Origin: Uloborus plumipes
Lineage: Eukaryota; Arthropoda; Arachnida; Araneae; Uloboridae
DNA: 64,000 bases
Direction of reading: 5' to 3'
NCBI GenBank assembly: GCA_038373865.1
Contig: JAXGGA010001148.1
Coordinates: 62,001-126,000, forward strand
Position 1 is the first letter of the stretch, and every line of letters begins with the position of its first letter. Below the pieces are notes generated by a model that saw only the letters and a list, made by a program, of their open reading frames with translations, did no database searches and was not told the DNA's origin. Positions 12,181 to 23,431 of the stretch are shown here, piece after piece. The position numbers and the translations under genes are program-made.

Positions 12181-12921
12181 GCCTACTTTCCCGTACATCG
12201 ATATCGGCATTCTAGCATCTGATCAATATTCTATTAATTATCTGAAACTGAAAATTATGTCAAACATACCTTTATAGCACTTAAAGCTGATTTCTAAAAG
12301 CAAAATATACCCCTCTCATCAGATGAAATAGACACGTAAAAAGTAAATGAACGAGTAAATAAAGTTTTGTCGCACCATTTAAAGACTGTAACTGTCATAG
12401 TTCTTCCGTAGAAAAATTCCACAATCGTTTTCAGAAAAAAAAAATAAACAAACAAATAAAAGAACAAAGAACATCAAAACACATTTTATCAAAGAAAGAA
12501 ATAAAATCGTTCGTTAATAAAATGTCTCGAATTTCATTTTTAATCCGTTGCCAGTTAATAAATATAAATAAAGAATAAAATGCTCTCGTGAATGAAAAAT
12601 TTTTGTTAACAAAAAACATCGTCTGCCAAAAAAAAAAAAAAACAATAATAATAATAATAAATTAAACAAAACAAATAAATAAATAAACAAAAAATCGTCT
12701 GCCCAGTCAGTCATTTTTTCTGAGCCCGCATTTCCGCCGTGTTTGCGAAGTCAGAGTCGGAATCAGAGTCCTCACAGAAGATTATTCAGAAAAGTACTTT
12801 ACAATACATTATTTATCAAAACCATTTTCTTACAAAGTTAGTTTGAAGGAAATCTGCCTTTAAGTTCAGAATCTACATTCAATTAAAATTTCCCCGTAGA
12901 CGATCATAATAAAAAATTTTC

Positions 12922-13222
12922 TGAACGGTTCATCATTGAACGAAAAATGGTTCAAATTGAAAAGTGAAATATGGGAATGAGTCTCTCCGAGATTTTTCGA
13001 ACAAAGAAAAGTTTATTAAATTCGGACGGTTCACTTAAAAGTTATTGGGTGGGGAAAGGTTGTTTGAACGGTGCAATGTTGAACGAAAAAATGTTCAAAT
13101 TGAAAATTTAAATATGGTAATGAAGTATTCTTGCTGAGATCCTACGAACAAAAAAATAAGTTTGTTTAAATACGATTGTTCACTCAAAAGTTATTAGGGG
13201 CTTGTTGGAAGGGAGCTTGTTT
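12922..13222 (+). repeat. Tandem repeat units of about 145-158 bp, left block
   Basis: Two units begin with GAACGGTTCAT / GAACGGTGCAA at 12922 and 13065; a truncated third starts at 13223. Each carries TGAACGAAAAA, AAATATGG.AATGA and TTCACT.AAAAGTTATT blocks. The same units resume at 15066. Confidence 0.88.
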
Positions 13223-13668
13223 GAACGTTTCAATATTAACCTGTTAACCGGGGAATTAGCTATTGCTCAACTCGTTTCACAATGGGGACTTTTTTTTCGA
13301 AGCGATAAGTAGTATCACACCTCAAATAATAAAAGAATATCGTTTTTAACTCATGATTTTTATTTATTTTGATAAAATATTTTATATTTTTAGCCATATT
13401 TTGTAGAAAATAAAAATTACTTAAGTCATAAATTTATTACTAATAAAAATATATAAAACACTGAAATTCACAATAAGAATACTCAAATCAGAAAGTTATT
13501 ACTGTAAGATATTACATGTAAGATACTGAAATGCAGACTAAAATAAATCCAAATTGTGGCAGCTCGAAGTATAGATCATGCAGAGCCCGTTTTCCCGTTA
13601 ATAGCGCTAAAGTTACAGATTACAAGAACATGAAAATTCATGACGCATCGACAATATGATGGCATATA
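13223..13668. other. Remainder between tandem units and Tc1
   Basis: After the truncated third unit the sequence is AT-rich without recognised features up to the Tc1 insertion. Confidence 0.5.
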
Positions 13669-14886
13669 CACTGAAGTGACAAAAGTCATGGGATACTTCT
13701 TAATATCGTGTCGGCCCTCCTTTTGCCCGGCGAAGTGCAACAACTCGACGTGGCATGGACTCAACAAGTCGTTGGAAGTCTTCTGCAGGAATATTGAGCC
13801 ATGCTGTCTCGATAGACGTCCATAATTGTGAAAGCGTTGATGGGGCAGGATTTTGGGCACGAACAGACCTCTCGATGGTGTCCCATAAATGCTCAATGGG
13901 ATTCATGTCGGGCGATCTAGGTGGCCAAATCATTCGTTGGAATTGTCCAGAATTTTCTTCAAACCAATTGCGAACTGTTGTGGCCCGGTGACATGGCGCA
14001 TTGTCATCCATAAAAATCCCATCGTTGTTTGGGTACATGAAGTCCATGAATGGCTGCAAGTGATCTCCAAGTAGCTGCACATAAGCATTTCCAGTCAATG
14101 TTCGGTCCAGTCGCACTAGAGGACCAAGTCCATGCCATGAAAAAACAGCCCACACCATTACGGAGCCACCACCAGCTTGAACAGTGCCTTGCTGACAGTT
14201 TGGGTCCATGGCTTCGTGGGGTCTGCGCCACACTCGAACCCTACCATCGGCTCTTACCAGCTGAAATCGTGACTCATCGGACCAGGCCACGGTTTTCCAT
14301 TCATCTAGGGACCAACCGATATGCTCACGTGCCCACGAGAGTCGCTGCAAGCGATGTCGTTCTGTCAGTAAAGGCACTCGAGTCGGTCTTCTGCTGGAAT
14401 AGCCCAAGAAATCCAAATTTCTCCGCACAGTTCTAGCAGACACGTCCATTGTACGTCCCACATTGATTTCTACGGTGATTTGACGCAGTGTTGCTTGTCT
14501 GTTAGAATTTACGACTCTTTGCAGACGTCGCCGGTCTCGATCTTTAAGTGCAGGCGGTCGACCACTGCGCTGTCCATGGTGGGATGTTATGCCTGAAATT
14601 TCATACTCTCGGCACACTCTTGACACAGTGGATCTGGGAATGTTGAATTCTCTAACGATTTCCGAAATGGCATGACCCATGCGTCTAGCTCCAACTAACA
14701 TTCCGCGTTCAAAGTCTGTTAATTCACGTCGTGCGGTCATCATCACGTTAAAACCTCTTCACATGAATAACTTGAACAGAAATGAAAGCTCTGTAAAAGC
14801 ACTGCGCATTTATACCTGTTCTATGCGATGCTACTGCCATCTGAAAATTTGCATATTGCTATCCCATGACTTTTGTCACTTCAGTG
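13669..14886 (-). mobile_element. Complete Tc1-like transposon, DD36E type
   Basis: The element has perfect 27-bp terminal inverted repeats beginning CACTGAAGTGACAAAAGTCA (13669-13695 and 14860-14886) and a TA target duplication (13667-13668 and 14887-14888; the flank is TATATA on the right). Length is 1218 bp. It encodes one uninterrupted transposase on the minus strand. Identical ends and an open reading frame point to a young, possibly mobile copy. Confidence 0.95.
13700..14746 (-). CDS. Tc1/mariner transposase, DD36E (Incomer-like)
   Basis: A 348-residue cut-and-paste transposase, the usual length for Tc1-like enzymes (about 340). An N-terminal paired-like helix-turn-helix region spans roughly residues 8-120 and would bind the inverted repeats. 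The catalytic DDE domain follows: first aspartate D157 in WSDESRF, second D248 in FMDDNAPCH, glutamate E285 in SPDMNPIEHLW. There are 36 residues between D248 and E285, not the 34 of classical Tc1, which matches the published DD36E (Incomer) group. The start at 14746 gives a full helix-turn-helix; two further methionines follow directly. No stop or frameshift is seen and both terminal repeats are intact, so the enzyme could be active. It would act in the nucleus on its own ends at TA sites. Assignment to Tc1/mariner is firm; the Incomer label rests on spacing only. Confidence 0.93.
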   Translation of the reverse strand: MMMTARRELTDFERGMLVGARRMGHAISEIVREFNIPRSTVSRVCREYEISGITSHHGQRSGRPPALKDRDRRRLQRVVNSNRQATLRQITVEINVGRTMDVSARTVRRNLDFLGYSSRRPTRVPLLTERHRLQRLSWAREHIGWSLDEWKTVAWSDESRFQLVRADGRVRVWRRPHEAMDPNCQQGTVQAGGGSVMVWAVFSWHGLGPLVRLDRTLTGNAYVQLLGDHLQPFMDFMYPNNDGIFMDDNAPCHRATTVRNWFEENSGQFQRMIWPPRSPDMNPIEHLWDTIERSVRAQNPAPSTLSQLWTSIETAWLNIPAEDFQRLVESMPRRVVALRRAKGGPTRY

Positions 14887-15065
14887 TATATAACCACTCT
14901 AAGATTTAATAGATAAGAACAACGTAGAAGTGATGCATCAATATATTACGATTCAATTTCTATTGACGAAATTAATTTTCGTTCATGTCCATTGCTGTAG
15001 GCATTTTATGGACTGGCGAAATATTTCGATGCATTAAGCCACTTTAACACTTTAAACGTCTTACT

Positions 15066-15651
15066 ATTGTTCAAACGGAAATAGCTAAAAACGGGAATGA
15101 AGTATTCTTGATAAGATCTTTCGAACAAAAAAAAGGTGGTTCAAATCGGACTGTTCACTAAAAAGTTAGTATCGCGGGACAGGTTGTTTGAACGGTTCAA
15201 AGTTGAACCAAAAATTGTTCAAATCGAAAAATCAAATATGGGAATGAGCTGTACTCTCCGAGATCTTTCCAACAAAAAAAAGTTTATTCCATTCGGATAG
15301 TTCACTCAGAAGTTATTAGGTGGGGAAAGGTTGCTTGAACGGTTCAATGTTGAACGAAAAATTGTTCAAATCGGAAATGTGAATACGGGAATGAAGTATC
15401 CTTGATAAGATCTTTCGAACAAAAAAAAAAAAATTGTTCAAATCGGACTGTTCACTCAAAAGTTAGCATCGCGGGACAAGTTGTTTGAACGGTTCAAAGT
15501 TGAACCAAAAATTGTTCAAATCGAAAAATCAAATATGGGAATGAGCTGTACTCGCCGAGATCTTTCCAACAAAAAAAAGTTTGTCCAAATCGGAATGTTC
15601 ATCCAAAAGTTATTAGGGGGGGACAGACAGACCGACCGACCGACCGACACA
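15066..15651 (+). repeat. Tandem repeat units of about 147 bp, right block
   Basis: Units start with GAACGGTTCAA at 15190, 15337 and 15487, plus a truncated one from 15066. Two unit types alternate: one with GATAAGATCTTTCGAACAA and TCGCGGGACA, one with TCCGAGATCTTTCCAACAA and TTATTAGG. The repeating structure is therefore a dimer of about 295 bp. The last unit runs into a GACAGACAGACCGACC tract. Confidence 0.9.
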
Positions 15652-15725
15652 CAAATTCCCCATCTCAATACCCTACTTTCAAATTTTTAATTTTTCGATA
15701 TTCATTTTACCTTTTTATTTTTTTA

Positions 15726-15805
15726 ACTTGGCGATATTTTTTTCGACTTCGCGATATTTTTTTAACTTGGCGATATTTTTTGGACTTGGCGATATTTTTT
15801 TAGAT
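15726..15805 (+). repeat. Short tandem repeat ACTTGGCGATATTTTTT
   Basis: Four units of about 18-21 bases, each carrying ACTTGGCGATATTTTTT or CTTCGCGATATTTTTT. It lies in the loop of the terminal hairpin region of family 2 and repeats the TTGGCGA word seen elsewhere in the window. Confidence 0.88.
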
Positions 15806-16038
15806 GCATTAAGCTACTTTTCATACTTTTTTCGTCTTTCTTTTATTTTTAATGGGAAAGTAGGCTAAAAAGAAAGTTTCAAAAATTGTCAAATGTTACC
15901 TTTATCCACTTGCCCGTCAATTACCAAACATAGTTCCCAGTGAATTTTGGCTCTAAAAACACGCTCCCTCGAATGGAAACACATCTGAAAACAAATATAA
16001 TAAAGTAAAATGCAGTCAGAGAGCTCGCGCTTCTCAAT

Positions 16039-16042
<4 letters not shown>

Positions 16043-16086
<44 letters not shown>
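16043..16086. repeat. CA microsatellite
   Basis: About 44 bases of uninterrupted CA. The minus-strand frame across it is an artefact. Confidence 0.98.
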
Positions 16087-16090
<4 letters not shown>

Positions 16091-16311
16091 TCTAATATGA
16101 AAACAATCCTAGGAAAATTTTGTGGATTTTCCTTTCGTATGAGAAAAGACAAGTAAATTTAGTATAAAACACCTTTAAAAGCACCGGAATATTAAACAAA
16201 TGGTTAAATAAAATCAGGCAAAGAAAATGACAAAATGTTTACACTAGTCTCTAGATGTTGAAAAAAGTATATCTCATTGGAAATATATAAATACCTTTAT
16301 GCATAAATGTA

Positions 16312-16416
16312 AAGGATAAATACAACGTTAAAATACTTCCTTTACTACGTAAAAGGAAGTAAAAAGGTTGCAGTATCCCTCCGCATTTGTGCTTTTTTAA
16401 CGTTGTATTTATCCTT
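16312..16416. repeat. Hairpin with 22-base arms enclosing an ACTTCC palindrome
   Basis: Arms 16312-16333 and 16395-16416 (inner word ACAACGTT / AACGTTGT) are perfect inverted repeats. The loop contains the palindrome ACTTCCTTTACTACGTAAAA and its closing GGAAGT, followed by AAAAAGG. The palindrome is the terminal hairpin of the family seen at 63542-63797, so this is a solo end, probably with a duplicated flank. Confidence 0.75.
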
Positions 16417-16478
16417 CATATATCTCATTCGTTTATTACTTTTTTTCCTCATCTAATTATCATGATACGGAAAATTAA

Positions 16479-16651
16479 CAGTCGAGTCTTAATAACTCGA
16501 AGCCTTATAATCGAACTTTCCTATGTCCCGAAGTTTTCATTGGGTCCTAAACTCTTGAGAAAGCTGTAGGAACTTCCTGTAGCTCGGACTACCAATAACT
16601 CAAAAGCTTTTTGCCGATTCCTTAGGACTTTAAGTTCTCGAGACTCGACTG
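16479..16651. mobile_element. Pogo/Tigger-like MITE
   Basis: Ends are CAGTCGAGTCTTAATAACTC on the left and GTTCTCGAGACTCGACTG on the right, with CAG...CTG termini and TA on the right side. The interior repeats ACTCGAA and related words. Length about 173 bp, no coding sequence. Assignment is by terminal sequence. Confidence 0.6.
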
Positions 16652-16863
16652 TATACTGTTACGGCAGTAATTAAGAAGAGCTACGAAATTAACAGAGAAT
16701 TTTACTTACCGGTTTGAAGCAATCGCATTGAAATTACGTACATTTGTTTCATATAAAAGTGAAGCCAACATATGCGTAATCCACAGAGTAATCCAAACTT
16801 TCTTTTCCGCGAGCCCAAGTTCGAATTCTGGCAATGATTCGAATTTTCTCTATCGGTGTAAAA

Positions 16864-17143
16864 CAAGAGCGGATCCAGAAATTTGTCAAGGGAGGGGAGA
16901 TTGATTTTTCTTACTTACTTTTACCATGCACACTGGTTTACAAATATTGATCACAAAGGATAAAAGTCTTGGACTTCAATTCCGAAACATTTCCGGGGGA
17001 AAGCCTCAAACCTTCTTCTCCCAAATTCATTAAAATTCGTACAAAGTTGAACATTTTTAAACTTCAATATCGAAAAATCACCGGTGAAGAGTGCCAAGGG
17101 AGGGGCGAGCGCCCCCATCGCCCCTCTCTTTTATCCGCCCCTG
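16864..17143. mobile_element. hAT-type MITE (GCGGATCC subfamily)
   Basis: Ends CAAGAGCGGATCCAG and TTATCCGCCCCTG are imperfect inverted repeats, flanked by 8-bp duplications GTGTAAAA / GTATAAAA with one mismatch. The 8-bp duplication and CA...TG ends indicate hAT. Length 280 bp, GC-rich end near 17100. Non-coding; the 70-codon frame inside is spurious. Confidence 0.65.
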
Positions 17144-18457
17144 GTATAAAACATCACCTAGTTATGCCCTGGTATTTTTGAACCTATTTCGAACAATGGG
17201 TCACCCACTCACCCGTAAAAGCACCTCAGGCTTGGTCTGTTCATCAAAATTTTAATGTTCAAGATCGTCAATCGTCTGGTTACAACCAAAGTGCATTAAC
17301 GGTAAATTTGCAATAATATTTAATAGGAAGACATTCAATTAAATATTTCGTGATAAAAACTTACATCCTAGCATTACAATAATAGGAATCACAATGAAGA
17401 AAAAAAAACTTTTTAAATGGGGGCATTTTCAAGTTTGAAAAAGTCACTGTAGTATGCTTAAAATATGATCTATTTATCCACAAATCGTTAAAACCTATTT
17501 GGTATTTAATGTAAACCTAAGAATGTAATTTTTCCTGAAATTTTGTACAAAGTTCCAGCGCTTATATTTACAATACAACAGTATAATGCTGAAAAAGACA
17601 AACTCAATATATATAAAATGCAAAACTGCCACGAAATGTAAATTTCAACCATGCTCATTCGTCAAATGTTCCGCCAAAATAAATAATTTCCGACACCATC
17701 CGGCATAAGATGGTGAAATAAAAAAAATAAATAAACAAAAAAAGAAAGAAACTTTTTCACTATTTGTCTTCCTTTAACTCGCAAATTGATTCCAAAAAAT
17801 CGCAAAAGGTACTCTCTCAAAATCAAGCGTAATGACATGAGGGCTATCCATTTCGGAGAGGTAGGATTTTTTCAAATATATTTTTTCCTCAGAAAAAGAG
17901 AGAGAGAAAGAGGGTAACAAAGGGGAGAGCAAAGTAAAAAAATCTCCAGAAAAATACCTTTTCTCCTGATTTCATGATTAAATAAACATGCTCGTTGTCA
18001 AGTGCACTGAGTCGGCAAGGATTTAAAAGTTCAGAAACTTGAAAAAATGATTCCTAGCGTAGGAGTTCACCATGCAAATTGATAACTTAGCCAGAATCAT
18101 TTCTTCCTTTGTTACAGAGCCTCATGTATAAATAGATTCAAGTCAGCTATTTCCATGCTTGAATGAAAAATCGTCTTCGCGGATTTATTACTTTAAGGGG
18201 ATTTAGCAAACTGTCTAGAAAACTGATTGATAAAAGATTTGTATATTTATAAAAGAAACGTTGTGTTGGAAAATCTTACTTTGTACTTGTGCCTTATATC
18301 TAAGTGTCTATGCCCTTTTTTTTTTTCTCATCCACGGTATTTTAAGTGGTACCAAAAGTTTTCAGTGACTCAACCAGTGTATTCAGAACTATATTTAATG
18401 CCAAAATATTTCACTAACACCCAATTTCCAACTGCTTTATGTTTTGCTATGAACCTT

Positions 18458-18489
<32 letters not shown>

Positions 18490-19415
18490 TAACTCCGTTC
18501 AAGCTTCCCCCTAAACCCCTACCTTCTTTTTCTATTCTTTTCTCTCTCTTTTTCTTCAAATTTAAATTGCCACATTATTTAAAGTGTATCAAAAGATTCC
18601 GGTTCATATCCAATGTACTCAGAAACAGCTTTATTTCCGAAATAGTGTTCAAAACACTTAGTTTTGATTAGGCGATTCTCTGTAAACTGGTAATTGGCTG
18701 TCCAGACTGAGTATTTTAAAAATAATAAAGTGCAATAAAGTAATTATCGCTCTTAATACAAGTAAAGCATTAATACTTTGTGGCCCAATTGTATTTGGAG
18801 TGATAACAATTTAATTTTTTTTTTTTTTTCTAAAAATTATCTAAGCGCCAAAAACACAGTCCCGTGGTTATCCCAATCCCATAGTCTAACTGTTAAAGAT
18901 GTAGTATTTCAAAAAACCTATTAACACTACATAAATTTGGCAATTAATATTTAAAAATAGAATAATGAAGCTATATTTTTCTTATGAAATAAGGTATATT
19001 TACGTATTTCTAAAACTTAAAATTGTCATGTAAATTCTGTCCGGAGTTTTTTCAAACAGTCCCCTGCAACAAATTCAAAGCTATAATACGAAAAATCTAT
19101 AACTTTTGCAAATTCTTTTTGGCATGAAGTTTAAAGTAATCAGTGTGAATTTGCCGAAATCGCAGAGAACGGTGTTGAAACGCTACTTTGCTTAGTTTGA
19201 GAGCCACATTTGTGATGAAAGTATGCATCAGGGTCGTTGCGAAAACAGTCCTCTGGGAAGTGATTTAATTAACGTCAATTAATTAAATTATAAAACATAT
19301 TAGTCATTATGCCCACGATTTGTGCCTAAATTTATAGATAGTCTCGTAACTAATTATGTTCCAATAGTTTTGCAGATATTACGCAACAAAGAGCAAAAAC
19401 ATGGTCACCTGGCAC
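17144..19415. other. No gene recognised
   Basis: AT-rich DNA with long T runs (about 18318-18327, 18459-18490, 18818-18830). The 95-codon frame near 18227-18514 is driven by the T runs. Repeated ACAGTCC words near 19060, 19250 and 19415 hint at an unidentified repeat. Confidence 0.45.
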
Positions 19416-19448
19416 AGTCCCTCGCCTAGTTATACTAGGCGAGGGACT
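19416..19448. repeat. Perfect 14-base-arm hairpin
   Basis: AGTCCCTCGCCTAG and its complement are separated by TTATA. It is conspicuously GC-rich for the surroundings and may be the end of an unrecognised element. Confidence 0.8.
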
Positions 19449-19625
19449 TACCCCCTATCATGATTTATGAGAAAATCACACAAACTTCAATTGGCCCTCT
19501 TTCAAACCAAAGTAATAGATTCATTTTCTGAGCAATAGTATTATAATTATACGAACATTTCAAAAAACTATGCCCGGACAGATTTCGTGTGAAAAATGAC
19601 GAGTTTACAGCGAATCACCCATATA

Positions 19626-20872
19626 TGGGTGATTCTACGGTCAACGCGTTTTTTGTGTCCCCAAAGAAAAAATAATCTGTTTAATTTCACACTCATTATA
19701 TCACTAGTAGCCGTTATTTTTATGATTGTAGTGGTAAGGGCCAGACGAAATTTCAATTTTTAGGGGGTTTATCGATACCAGGGGAAAATGCGTTGCCAGG
19801 GGAGTGACACTATTGGCAGAATTTTGGTTTTATTTACTATTATTTCCCTTATTTTTCTGTGTAAAATCATAGTATGGACTCATTTCTATAAGACCTGTAT
19901 TCAAAAAAAAATTTCGCGTTGTAATAAAATAAAAAAAAAAACAATCTTGAAAACACGACTTGTTGCATGCAAGTCGCACCGCAGATCCCAAATAAAAATA
20001 CTTCCCGCATTATTTACGTTCATTAAAATTGCTTTCACAGGGGAAATTAAGATTAAAAATGAAATTAATTATGCTTATAACACAGTTTTAATGTATGTTT
20101 ACCCTTTCTTGGAACAAAACTGCCAGGGGAGTGACGCCAGAGAAGTGACAAAATCACACATTACCTATAAAAACAAAATCACGCGTTCTTATTACCAGAA
20201 CATCACGTAAACCGTGATGTCTGCACACAACAAGCATTACATTATACATACGCACACTTATGTAACGATGAAATATAAAAAGTTATACTTACCAGGGTAA
20301 ATACTACAGCGACTGGCGCAGTACGCTTTGAGGCACTTTCAACGAGAACCGATTCAATAATATTCGAATTTTTTTAAAAACTCTTAGCTTGCTTTTAACT
20401 TTACTCAGTATTACACTGGTTAATCGCAATCAACATCATTCTTATGCATTTTTTATGCGAAATTTCAGTCTTTGAAGTTCGCCAGGTGAGGGTGACACTG
20501 TTGATATGGCCCGTTGAAAAGTGTATTTTTTTAAAATAATAATAAATATTTTTTCAATGTTTACTGATGAAATCTGTTTCTCTGTTAATGTAAGTGTATG
20601 ATTATGGCAAAAAACATTATGCCAAGTTAGCAAAAATTGAACGTCGAACATGTTTGTATAAAAACTAAGATTTGAACAGGCCAGGGGAGTATATATTTAA
20701 AGCTATTTTCAGCTATAAATACTAAAATAAAATAATTGTAGTGAATTAATTGGGTGGTCCATGTAAAAGATAATAGTCTGTAATGCTTAAGCATACAAAA
20801 ACATTAATAAAATCAATTTTACATGAAGTTTTTCCATTGGCCGTCTGAATTCAAATAGCGTAGAATCACCCA
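19626..20872. mobile_element. TA-flanked element with TGGGTGATTCTACG ends
   Basis: Inverted ends TGGGTGATTCTACG (left) and CGTAGAATCACCCA (right) are flanked by TATA on both sides. Inside, the word CCAGGGGAGTGAC or a variant recurs near 19797, 20122, 20483 and 20681. The 140-codon frame at 19788-20210 lies within it but shows no transposase motif. A TA duplication fits Tc1/mariner-type non-autonomous DNA. The left flank also ends in AATCACCCA, giving a 22-base palindrome across the left boundary. Confidence 0.6.
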
Positions 20873-20916
20873 TATATCTCTCTGCAGAATGAATTGGAAG
20901 TAATTCCCTGTTTAAA

Positions 20917-21177
20917 ATTGAAGGGCTTGGAAGAGGAAGGAGTTAAGTGACAAAACAGAAATTTAGAGTAATTAAAGTTCAAAGTTTTATTGCTGCGGTT
21001 GTTGCAGTTTTTTGTTTCATGGTTTTGTCGTTAGTGTGCGTATGAAAATGGTGTAATGACATCTACTTTTTTGATGTACCAAGTTTTATTTGCTTACCTG
21101 TATCCATTGCTTACCATTGTCCAGAGTGTTCCTTTTTCAAACTGTAACATACCCCTTTTTCCTCCAAGCCCTTCAAT
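20917..21177. mobile_element. Possible MITE with ATTGAAGGGCTTGGA ends
   Basis: Fifteen-base inverted repeats (20917-20931 and 21163-21177) are followed on each side by purine/pyrimidine-rich text (AGAGGAAGG; complement of CCTTTTTCC). No target duplication was identified. Confidence 0.45.
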
Positions 21178-22609
21178 TGTCAGTTAAACCTTGCTAGTTA
21201 GCTCATTTTGTTAAAGCAAGTCAGTGTTATAAAAATATGTGCGGTAAAAATTTTATGCAATGAAGCTTGTAATTCCACACATCCGCCATTTTGCACGAGT
21301 GTTTGCAACCTCCGGTGTTTAGTAGTGATTGTTCCGTACGGATAAGTTTGCATTAGTGAGGACAATGCATATGCAGTGCTCCAGTACGTCCAAAGGGTTT
21401 TTATTTTAATTTTGTAAACCTTGTCCTTCTCCAAACTGCAAGAGAATGCCAATGTTTTAGCGTAATCTCTATAAAAGTTTAAAGTTAAAAGAGCCAATTT
21501 AAAACCACTCTTGTAAAATAAAATTGCAAAGGATTTCACTCGATATAGACAACAATGTTTCTACATTTTATACAAATCTCGCATAAATGTTTAAAAATGC
21601 TTGAGTTCCTTAAAGCATACAAAGATGTTTATTGTTTTCACTTTTCATTGCTCTGAAATCGACAAAAAGAACTTCCTTTTTAAAAATTTTTGTTTAATGT
21701 CCTCAACCAATAAAAGATAATACTCAAAGTAGAATAAAAATTACTTTAGAAGTCTTTGCATGCTTCCCTACTTGGAATAAAATATGCCGGTTTTAAGTCC
21801 ATGTACGAGACTCCAATTCACGTAGCCAGCCAAGTACAAATGAACTGACAACAGAATAGACATGACTGACGTCGACATTATTTTCAAATCGATCCCGTTA
21901 CTCAAAGTGGAACAGTATGGTTCTTAAATGATTTCAATTTTGTTTTGAAGAGTAAGAAAAAATTCGTATGATTTTTATGACAACAGAAAAAACATCTAGA
22001 AAGATGCGCTTTTTTTTTCTTTCTCTACATCAGTGAATCTAATAGAATTCTTACCTTTTAAAAAACTATTGAGTGTGTTTCTAACATAATTTCTTTCTTT
22101 CTTCTGAAAGTGGTGCTGAGTTCCGTTTGTTACTACTTATGCTGCGGAGAGACAGTTGCTTTTAAAATAAGAGTTCTTCTCTTTATATTTCTTTCTTTTT
22201 TAGTTCAACCTCATGTGAAAAGATTTTTTTCGTTCAACTTCAAATGTTTCACAAAGGAAAAAAGAGCAGAAAAATCATAAAGTATTTCATACAAAAGTCT
22301 GCAAACTAATTATTGCAAAGGTGAAGCAAAGGAAGGCTCATACCCCCCTCCCCCTCTCATGAAACAAGTAAATTTTATGTATGTGAATATACATGTAAGA
22401 GCCTAAACTTGCGTTCCTCGACCTCTAATTTAAAAAAAAAATAAGATGACTCCCTTTTCCGACATTTATGATTTATTTTCAATATAATGATCAATCTAGT
22501 TTCTAACTTTTGAATTAAGATATCAAATTGTTAGTTGGCAGAATAAGGTGACCATGCGACACATTAAAACCAATTTTTTCGTGTCCTCTAGTCAGACTTT
22601 CAGATATTA
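21178..22609. other. No gene recognised
   Basis: AT-rich DNA. The minus frame at 21198-21539 (113 residues) has no recognised motif; I do not support it as a gene. Confidence 0.45.
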
Positions 22610-23431
22610 CTAGCTACCAGGGCAGCTAGATTAGCTTCCTGCGGCATGCTGATGCATAACGTCCCCCCTCTCTAACTTTTACCTCATTCTGAAATTATAT
22701 TATTTGATATAATTTAATGTTCATTCGATTTCAAGGCATACCACGCACGTGGCCCGGCGTTGCACGGGCACTTCGTGCCCTGAAAGTAGTGAGAAAAAAA
22801 ATTTAAAGAAATTACTCCCCGCCAAGGCGGCTCGCTTACAGGCGCTTCACGCCTTTACTTTTTTCCTATATAAAAAAATCATTCGAATTATTGAGATGCT
22901 TCACGCCTTCAAGATGGTGAGGAAAGTTACAGTAAGTTCAGGTCGCTCAAAGAAAAAAAAGCAGACATAGATACTCAGTTTTTAATATAAGTAGATGGCT
23001 CTTCAACAAATAAATGTTTCAAAATATTACCAGTAGCTAGCGATAAAAATTCTACGTAAGTGGTCCGCTTATGAGTTTCGTGTTTGATTTAGTTAAGCCT
23101 TCATTCAAAATTCTCATTATCATTGTTATTATACTGTTTCATAGCAACGACGGTTTGCAAGAATGGATTTCATATTTAATCATTTATTAGGCTTAATCGC
23201 TTTAAACTTGACTACTTATTAATTGATATCTTCGCTAATTAAAATCGTATAGTTATATCAATTGAAACTAAAGAAGCTTGAAAAATTACCTATCTATCGG
23301 TACCTGGTTCGACTTTCAGTTCATTGGCGTTCAGGAGAAAGAAGCGTGACATAGAAAGATAGAAAGATAGTTAGAAAGATAGTTAGAAAGAAAGATAGTG
23401 AGAAAGATACTCAGTTTTTAATATAAGTAGA
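22610..23431 (-). mobile_element. Non-autonomous Helitron, copy 1 of a head-to-tail pair
   Basis: Read on the minus strand, the element begins TCTACTTATATTAAAAACTG (from 23431) and ends in CTAG (22613-22610) followed by host T. It contains the GC-rich hairpin word GGGCACTTCGTGCCC and GAAAGATAGTTA microsatellite near the 5' end. A second copy of the 26-base 5' terminus lies inside at about 22970-22995, so a shorter element (22610-22995) is nested in the same unit. No Rep/helicase is present. It abuts copy 2 with no spacer. Confidence 0.75.

Larger units (their letters stand above)
12181..15864 (+). mobile_element. Helentron-like non-autonomous element with terminal hairpin (family 2), interrupted by Tc1
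   Basis: The left end reads GCCTACTTTCCCG. The right part holds CAATACCCTACTTTC (15665-15680) and, after an AT-rich loop, GGGAAAGTAGG (15854-15864), which can pair. The interior has tandem units of about 145-150 bp (12922-13222 and 15066-15651) and a GACAGACAGACCGACCGACC tract just before the terminal part. This is the same order of parts as family 1. The Tc1-like transposon at 13669-14886 lies inside. Boundaries are approximate; the 5' end in particular rests on an 11-base match. Confidence 0.4.

Noticed and set aside
13755..14436. Plus-strand frames inside the intact Tc1 (78, 61 and 128 codons)
   Set aside because: They are antisense shadows of the transposase.
19788..20210. 140-codon lysine-rich frame
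   Set aside because: Lies wholly within a transposon-like element, AT-driven composition, no domain recognised.
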